This document shows, piece after piece, positions 58,447-64,000 of a stretch of 64,000 nt of DNA. Every line of letters begins with the position of its first letter. The stretch's first letter is position 1. The stretch comes from Glandiceps talaboti. Its lineage: Eukaryota > Hemichordata > Enteropneusta > Spengelidae. The notes beneath the pieces were generated by a model. The model was not told the DNA's origin, did not search any database, and saw nothing but the letters and a program-made list of their open reading frames with translations. Made by a program: the position numbers and the translations under genes. The stretch covers positions 12,446,746-12,510,745 of the forward strand of contig NC_135555.1 in assembly GCF_964340395.1 (NCBI RefSeq). Direction: 5' to 3'.

Positions 58447-58619
58447 ATGGCAAACATAGGTACTTTACTGAGTCTTGTCCTATTTGCAGGGAGTCTTGGA
58501 ATTTTGTGTGCGGATAACCCAGACGAGATCAAGTCTCTTCCTGGTTTAAAACAGCAACCCACGTTTAAACAATACTCGGGTTTTCTGAACGCAACTGGAA
58601 CAAGGAAATTGCACTATTG
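58447..58619 (+). CDS. CTSA: CTSA copy 2 exon 1
   Basis: Signal peptide and [20 protein letters not shown], ending two bases into Trp before GTAAGG. The signal sequence shares little with copy 1. Confidence 0.93.
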
Positions 58620-61600
58620 GTAAGGCAAGGCATTACATTGGTGACAAATCAATCAAAAGTTATATGAATTTATAGTATATTACATGTTTAGAACTCAAAA
58701 CAATGACAATTATAATTGTACTACTTTTACGGTTTACATTGAATCATGTTCAATACGAATTTTCTAAAATAGTTACAGGCTGTAGTAACACAGTTGCTAG
58801 TATTTCGTACTGGGATATCCATAAATTTACTTACAAAAAAAGTGTACATGATGTATAGCCTGTATTAGGCTTACTATATAACACTAGTGAAGTGCATCGT
58901 ATCACAATATATTTATTGATTTTATCCCAGTTGCATTTTTTGGTCGCATTGCCCTTCATAATTACCACAATTTCTTAAAGGCGACGTATCTGTGTAAATG
59001 GAGTTTATTTGATATAGGTTCGTAGAATCACAAGGTAATCCATCCAAGGACCCGTTGTTATTGTGGGTGAATGGAGGACCAGGATGTAGTTCTCTAGACG
59101 GATTCCTTTCTGAACTTGGACCTTTTCATGTAAGCGTCTGAAATATTTTACTGAAAAACAGATTTTCGAAGTTTTACATCTAATTTTTTTCAGACTCGAT
59201 ATCGATGTTTAAAGACAGGGGATTGTGTTTGTACATAAAATGGCTGAACTGGTTGCTGTGTATCCAGACATAAATATGACTTCGAGTCCTGATTTGATCG
59301 CTCTGTCAACAGACACACCCCCTACTTCGAATTTTAGAGTGGTCGATAATGTTTCATTATTGTGAAAAAGTCCAGTCAGACTTATTTCTGCCTGTAGTAC
59401 ACTTTTAGTGATAAAATAGCACCTTGGTATAATTTAGTTCAACTTTGAAATCTTGTAAAGAAGCCCCATTGCACTTATACCTGTGATGTCATTTTTTGGG
59501 TTTCCTGTAAGGTTTTTTTTTCTTTTTTTTTCTGGTTTTTGGTTTTTGTTGTTGTTGGTTGTTGTTGGTTTTTTTTTTGGGGGGGGAGGGGGTCATCTTG
59601 CAGGAATTGACATACCATTTACCACAGTGTCTCTGCCAAAACAAAGGCATAGTTATATGATAGTAGAAAGCTGGAAATTTAATTGTAAATTGATAGAAAT
59701 AACCACATCCTCTACGTTTTGTCACATTGTTTGTGGCAAAAATCCTTCAGTTCACAACACAGGTTACATCAAACTGTATTTCACTCCTCATCAATTCAAA
59801 AGCAATTTGGATATTTTTAAATCTTTTGTATTTATGTAATATATTGTAAAATTGAGAACCTTTGGGTTGCCGAGAAACATGTTATGCAAATTAGCTTATT
59901 AATATTTATGTTTGTCAAAGTAAGACATGCATTGGAAAAATTTATAACATATACCTTCAACTCCATGATTATTACCCATGACAATATTTGAATTTTTTTG
60001 TATTTCTCACTTATCTTTTGATTTATTTTGAAGGTATCTGAGGTTTAAGGAAAGGAGAATTACTAATTCTAAGGTCAACAACCTCTTTTTTTCAAAGTTG
60101 ATTTTTACAGACTTTTTTAAATTTTCACAGGTGAATGATGATGGCACAACTCTATATGAGAACGAATTCAGCTGGAACAAAGTTGCTAATGTTCTGATTT
60201 TAGAAGCACCAGCAGGTGTAGGATTTTCCTATTCAGATGATAAAAACTACACAACATCAGATGACCAGGTAAGCATTTTGTTTATGGATGGTGATGTTTA
60301 CATCATTTGATAAAATCAAATTTTGTTTTCAGTATCAAAAGCTTTGTAAAGTATTTGAAAACAAGTACGAATGCATTGGGAAAATATTAAAATGAAAAAA
60401 TAAGATCTATGCAAATTACCCTATTTATATGCACATTTTTGCTAAAACAAAATATTATAATTCATGCAAATTACCCTATCAATATATATATTATTTGCAG
60501 GTATCTCTAACTTACTATGCAGTCTTTCTTTGTCAAATTCCAGCATTTGCCAACAATTCATTCTACTTGACAAGTAAAAGGTATTGCAGTATTTATGTAC
60601 CAACATTGTGTGATTATGCAAATTATCCTCTCAATATGCATATTATTTTGCAGGTATCTCTAGATAACTATGCTGCACTGCAATCTTTCTTTGTCAAATT
60701 TCCCGAGTTTGTCAACAATTCATTCTATGTGACAGGTGAAAGTTATGGTGGTATTTATGTACCAACATTGTCTGTCCGAATTATGAAAGGCAATGCAACC
60801 ATTAATTTCAAGGTAATTAGACAGTTTAAATTTGCAGTTTTCTTGACTAAAAAGAAACTTCAAAAGTAAATAATACATATGTTGACCTTTGAACTGAAAA
60901 GACATAGACATCATTTCTATTGATTGGACTTTGTTCTCATTGAACAAATGTGGAAAAAATCTTTAGAAACTGAGAAAAAATCTGTGGTTCCATAGAAACC
61001 CTCAAACACACAAGAATATATTTGTATCGATAATGTATGGATGTGAATTGTCGTAAATTTTGTACAATGAGAGGGAAAGGAATTTAAAGGATTGTTTATG
61101 TTTTACCTCCACATTGGCATACTATCAACAAATTGTGAAATGTCATGTGACCTGCCTTGACCTGTGACATGTGACTGTCACATGACAAAAATCAAGTGAC
61201 CAATCACAACACAGACCTAACAATTGTATGTACAAATTGAATGGTTGGGATTTAGGATATGGTATAATAATTCTAGTATCTATTTACAGGGTCTAGCAGT
61301 TGGTAATGGTTATGTAAGTGCTGAACTAAATGACAACTCAATAGTTTACTTTGCTTACTATCATGGTCTTTTTGGAGACGAGTAAGTATGGAATTCTTGA
61401 TTTTTTTACGTGTGATTTAGATAAATTATTTTGTTGTTAGGTTTCAAAAAGCAAACAATTGAGAATTATTTTTTTTAATTTACGAAATCATGAGGGAAAT
61501 GTATTGAAAATAAAGGAATGCCAAAATAAGAATGAGGTGTAGATGACTGTGTTTCAGTGGTAATACATACAGTCATATTGTTCATCATCATGATCACCAG

Positions 61601-63373
61601 AGTGCTAGCCAAAAAGCGTGCTTTGCCAAGTACAAGCAAAAATTACAAAAATCAAAATGTCAGTTAGCATAGCTGAAATACATAGTACTAGTAGTGTTAG
61701 TTCTTCAAGCCTACAGGTATAGGCTACCAGAGTGCATTCTACTTCAGTTTGATGTGTGACTGATGCACAGCCATTTCTGGTGAAGGGCCAAAATATGATG
61801 TTTGACCCTGTCCCCAAAAGTATGTGTCAATTAATTCACAATTAAAAAAAAAAAGTTAATGAGTTTATTATAGTATTTATACAAAACTTGGCCTTGCACT
61901 AGTGGACACACTGACTGACTGACTGACTACATAAATGAATAAATGAATGAGTGAGTGAGTGAGTGAGTAAATAGATAAAATAATAAATGCTATAATCATA
62001 ACATGTATGCAATATATGACACGTACAATGAAATCATTTTCATAGATTTCAAAGATTACTCCCATTGTATAACAATTGTGCCATCACTATTCTCCATTTC
62101 AGTTTGTGGACCAATCTAAATGACTATTGCTGCAATCAAGGAATTTGTAATTTCCATAACAACACAGATCAGAACTGTCAGATTGGAGTAAGTTGTGAAC
62201 TTTTACAACGTTCCCATTCTAGACTGCTTTGTCAATTCTTAAATTTTCAAATAGTATGTATGGGCAATGTAAACAACAATTGTTGGTTTCTTTATTAAAA
62301 AAAACCAAACAAATTTTTTCTGAATAATTATTTCTTGATAAAATAAACACACAGTATAATCTGAGGAATTCTATTCGTATTAAATTTTACAAAGTAAAGC
62401 TTATTGAACTTAGCGAAAATGTTATTAATTTTCAGTTTTTACATAAAATTTTGAGAAACCTGAGCATGTATTCACAATTAACATGTACTGGTTAATACAT
62501 ACATACATACATACATGTATTTGTATATTTTCATGGCATTATCTATCTCTGTTCAGCTTAATCAAGTTAACCACATCATCTTTGATATTGGTTTGAATGA
62601 ATATGCTCTCTATTTGGACTGTGATGGCGGTATTCCTCCACATCTCCACAGATTCAGAACTGCTTTCCGGAACATGTTCAGATTCTATCATTTCCAGGCT
62701 CCAAAGTGGAATCCAAACAAAGTAAGATAGTGGGTTTTATTTCTGTCCATTTTCAAATTAAATTTACTGGAGAAAGGACAGTTACACAATATAGCATAAA
62801 ACGAGTTGTCAGGCATTTCAAACTTGAAGGGAAAAACACCTTGTGATGCATTTAGTATGTTTAAATAAAAACTTAAATGTTGAATGACAGACAATGTGTT
62901 GGTTTCATTCATTTTCACTTATCAGTAGAGTCAAGAGTTCAGTTGTGTCTACCTTTAGTGTCACCGTTTGTGTTAACAATATCTTGTCCTATGAGTAACA
63001 CACCAAGGCAACTTCATTTGTCCCATGATATCTAAGCCTGTCATATCACCATATTTACCAAAATTATGATTGAATGTACAGAAAAAGAAGCATATAAGTT
63101 ACCAGTTTTCACCATATCTGTTACAAAAGTATGTTGTACATGGAACACAATCATAAAGTCAGCGTTATAATAGCATGGTTTGTGAAATAAAAGTTAACAC
63201 ACCTGTTATTATGCCGTTTGGTTCATTTTGCAGAAAATTAAAACACTGAAGAACAGACTCCATGGAGTTATTGACTGTGTTAATACAACAGCAGAAACCA
63301 ACTATCTAAACATGGACTCTGTACGGAAGGCACTACATATTCCAGAAACAGTACAAACATGGCAAGTCTGCAG
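58447..63373 (+). CDS. CTSA: Cathepsin A / lysosomal protective protein, copy 2, 5' eight exons
   Basis: A second S10 carboxypeptidase in tandem with copy 1. Eight exons (1,064 bases, 354 full codons) lie in the window; by comparison exons 9 and 10 with the catalytic Asp and His fall beyond 64000. A signal peptide ([18 protein letters not shown]) is followed by [31 protein letters not shown] and GESYGGIY with the active Ser. Exons 1-6 have exactly the same lengths as in copy 1 (173, 112, 138, 159, 92, 85); exon 7 is longer by three codons and exon 8 shorter by four. A decayed extra exon 4 precedes the true exon 4. Whether the copy is fully functional depends on the missing exons. Confidence 0.94.
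59018..59129 (+). CDS. CTSA: CTSA copy 2 exon 2
   Basis: [37 protein letters not shown]. The acceptor is GATATAG, less pyrimidine-rich than in copy 1. Confidence 0.93.
59130..60130 (+). other. CTSA copy 2 intron 2
   Basis: A 1-kb intron with a T-rich/GTT-rich simple stretch and a short G run at 59513-59592. No other feature recognised. Short open frames here are low-complexity. Confidence 0.6.
60131..60268 (+). CDS. CTSA: CTSA copy 2 exon 3
   Basis: [40 protein letters not shown]. Nine of 138 bases differ from copy 1. Confidence 0.95.
60405..60655 (+). repeat. Tandem duplication around CTSA copy 2 exon 4
   Basis: The block GCAAATTACCCTAT.AATAT with TTATTTTGCAG before exon 4 occurs before both the pseudo-exon (from about 60462) and the true exon (from about 60617). 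A third partial copy (GCAAATTACCCTATTTATAT) lies at about 60412. The unit is about 153 bases. Confidence 0.85.
60501..60609 (+). pseudogene. Decayed duplicate of CTSA exon 4 (pseudo-exon)
   Basis: Preceded by TTATTTGCAG as in the true exon and reading [20 protein letters not shown], then VPTL. An 8-base and a 1-base deletion restore frame with three codons lost. The serine motif GESYGG is replaced by SKRYCS, so the nucleophile is gone. The copy breaks off after CCAACATTGT with no donor, and repeat DNA upstream of the true exon follows at once. Confidence 0.9.
60654..60812 (+). CDS. CTSA: CTSA copy 2 exon 4 (active-site serine)
   Basis: [40 protein letters not shown]. Intact nucleophile motif; acceptor TTTGCAG, donor GTAATT. 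Confidence 0.95.
61290..61381 (+). CDS. CTSA: CTSA copy 2 exon 5
   Basis: [30 protein letters not shown]. Same length and phase as copy 1. Confidence 0.94.
61910..61970. repeat. (ACTG)n, (AATG)n and (GAGT)n simple repeats
   Basis: Consecutive short runs of four-base units in CTSA copy 2 intron 5. Confidence 0.85.
62103..62187 (+). CDS. CTSA: CTSA copy 2 exon 6
   Basis: [28 protein letters not shown]. Cysteines conserved with copy 1. Confidence 0.94.
62557..62721 (+). CDS. CTSA: CTSA copy 2 exon 7
   Basis: [39 protein letters not shown]. Three codons longer than in copy 1 at its 3' end. Confidence 0.93.
63234..63373 (+). CDS. CTSA: CTSA copy 2 exon 8 (last exon in window)
   Basis: [41 protein letters not shown]. 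The first 13 or so residues bear no likeness to copy 1; the rest does. Donor GTTAGT. Confidence 0.92.
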
Positions 63374-63424
63374 GTTAGTGATAGTTTAAATGTACATAAC
63401 ACCCCACAAACAATAGTTATTATT

Positions 63425-63555
63425 CCCCCATAGTTTTCTTCACTCAGCCAAGGAAAATATCAGACTTGTGACCTACTAGGGCCTTGTCACTACGAGTTAC
63501 AAGATGAGTCACAAATATTTTTCAGCTGAATGAAGAAAAATATTGGAGAATAATA
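63425..63555. repeat. GACAAGGCCCC family element, reverse copy
   Basis: Reads GGGCCTTGTCACTACGAGTT with flanking AGCCAAGGAAAATAT and AGCTGAATGAAGAAAAATAT, like the copy at 53685. The remaining stretch to 64000 is intron 8 with nothing recognised. Confidence 0.6.
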
Positions 63556-64000
63556 TAATATAAAAATACCTTCTTAAGCATAATTTATGAAAAAAACAAA
63601 AAAATAATGGCACTTTGGAATGTTTTGGCTCATATTTCCAAGTCTGTAAAACCAATGAAGTAGACACAGGAGTCATGTCATAGAATGACTAGGGTATTTA
63701 ATCCATATTTTCTGTTCAAAGACAATAACTTGGCTTGAGTATGGTTTGAACAATGGATGATCTCAATATATGTAAACTCAAAATGCTTTCAATGTTGTGA
63801 CTAATTTTTGCTCTGGCATAATACCGTAGAACAGCAGCATTTGTTTGAAATATGCAAAGGAAAACTGAGATTTGCACTTCTGGTTGACTGGTATTTGATG
63901 AACCTCATTTGCATACAACCAGATGCATAACAGGTGTAATTTTTGTACAAGATTTTTGACTGGAAGGTTGCAGAACCAAGCCAAAGGATGACAGAATGTG

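Noticed and set aside
1-64000. CRISPR array, tRNA, rRNA or viral insertion
   Set aside because: None seen. The regular repeats have no spacer structure, and no cloverleaf, rRNA segment or viral gene was recognised on either strand.

Overview
This window is animal nuclear DNA: AT-rich, intron-dense, with canonical GT-AG introns mostly 0.3-2.7 kb long, microsatellites, small foldback elements and a decayed piggyBac transposon. The proteins are close to vertebrate ones, but the compact introns and repeat types argue against a vertebrate. An invertebrate deuterostome or a lophotrochozoan fits best; the species cannot be fixed from the sequence alone.

Layout. (1) Positions 1072-44575, minus strand: a complete CNOT1 gene, the scaffold of the CCR4-NOT deadenylase complex. 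I reconstructed 46 coding exons that join in frame (7,560 coding bases, 2,519 residues). (2) Positions 44576-45135: a 560-bp head-to-head intergenic region shared by CNOT1 and the next gene, a likely bidirectional promoter with a YY1-type site and two M-box (TCATGTGA) sites. (3) Positions 45136-54121, plus strand: a complete cathepsin A / lysosomal protective protein gene (S10 serine carboxypeptidase), 10 exons, 465 residues. (4) Positions 54122-58446: intergenic DNA with a hairpin, a SINE-like element and a minisatellite. (5) Positions 58447 to beyond the window end, plus strand: a tandem second cathepsin A gene with the same exon plan; eight exons are inside, the last two (catalytic Asp and His) lie outside.

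CNOT1 introns carry most of the repeats: an internally deleted piggyBac with TTAA target sites (31527-33078), three copies of a ~100-bp ACTGG-ended element, three copies of a WD-repeat-like terminal exon on the opposite strand, a 52-bp tandem array, and several foldback families. The most notable coding oddities are a roughly 130-residue Gly/Asn/Ile tandem repeat inside CNOT1 and a decayed duplicate of the active-site serine exon in the second cathepsin A gene.

CNOT1 acts in cytoplasmic mRNA decay and the cathepsins act in lysosomes; there is no operon-like logic beyond the shared promoter. I see no clear sign of a wholly new biological system here; the findings are structural and evolutionary oddities.
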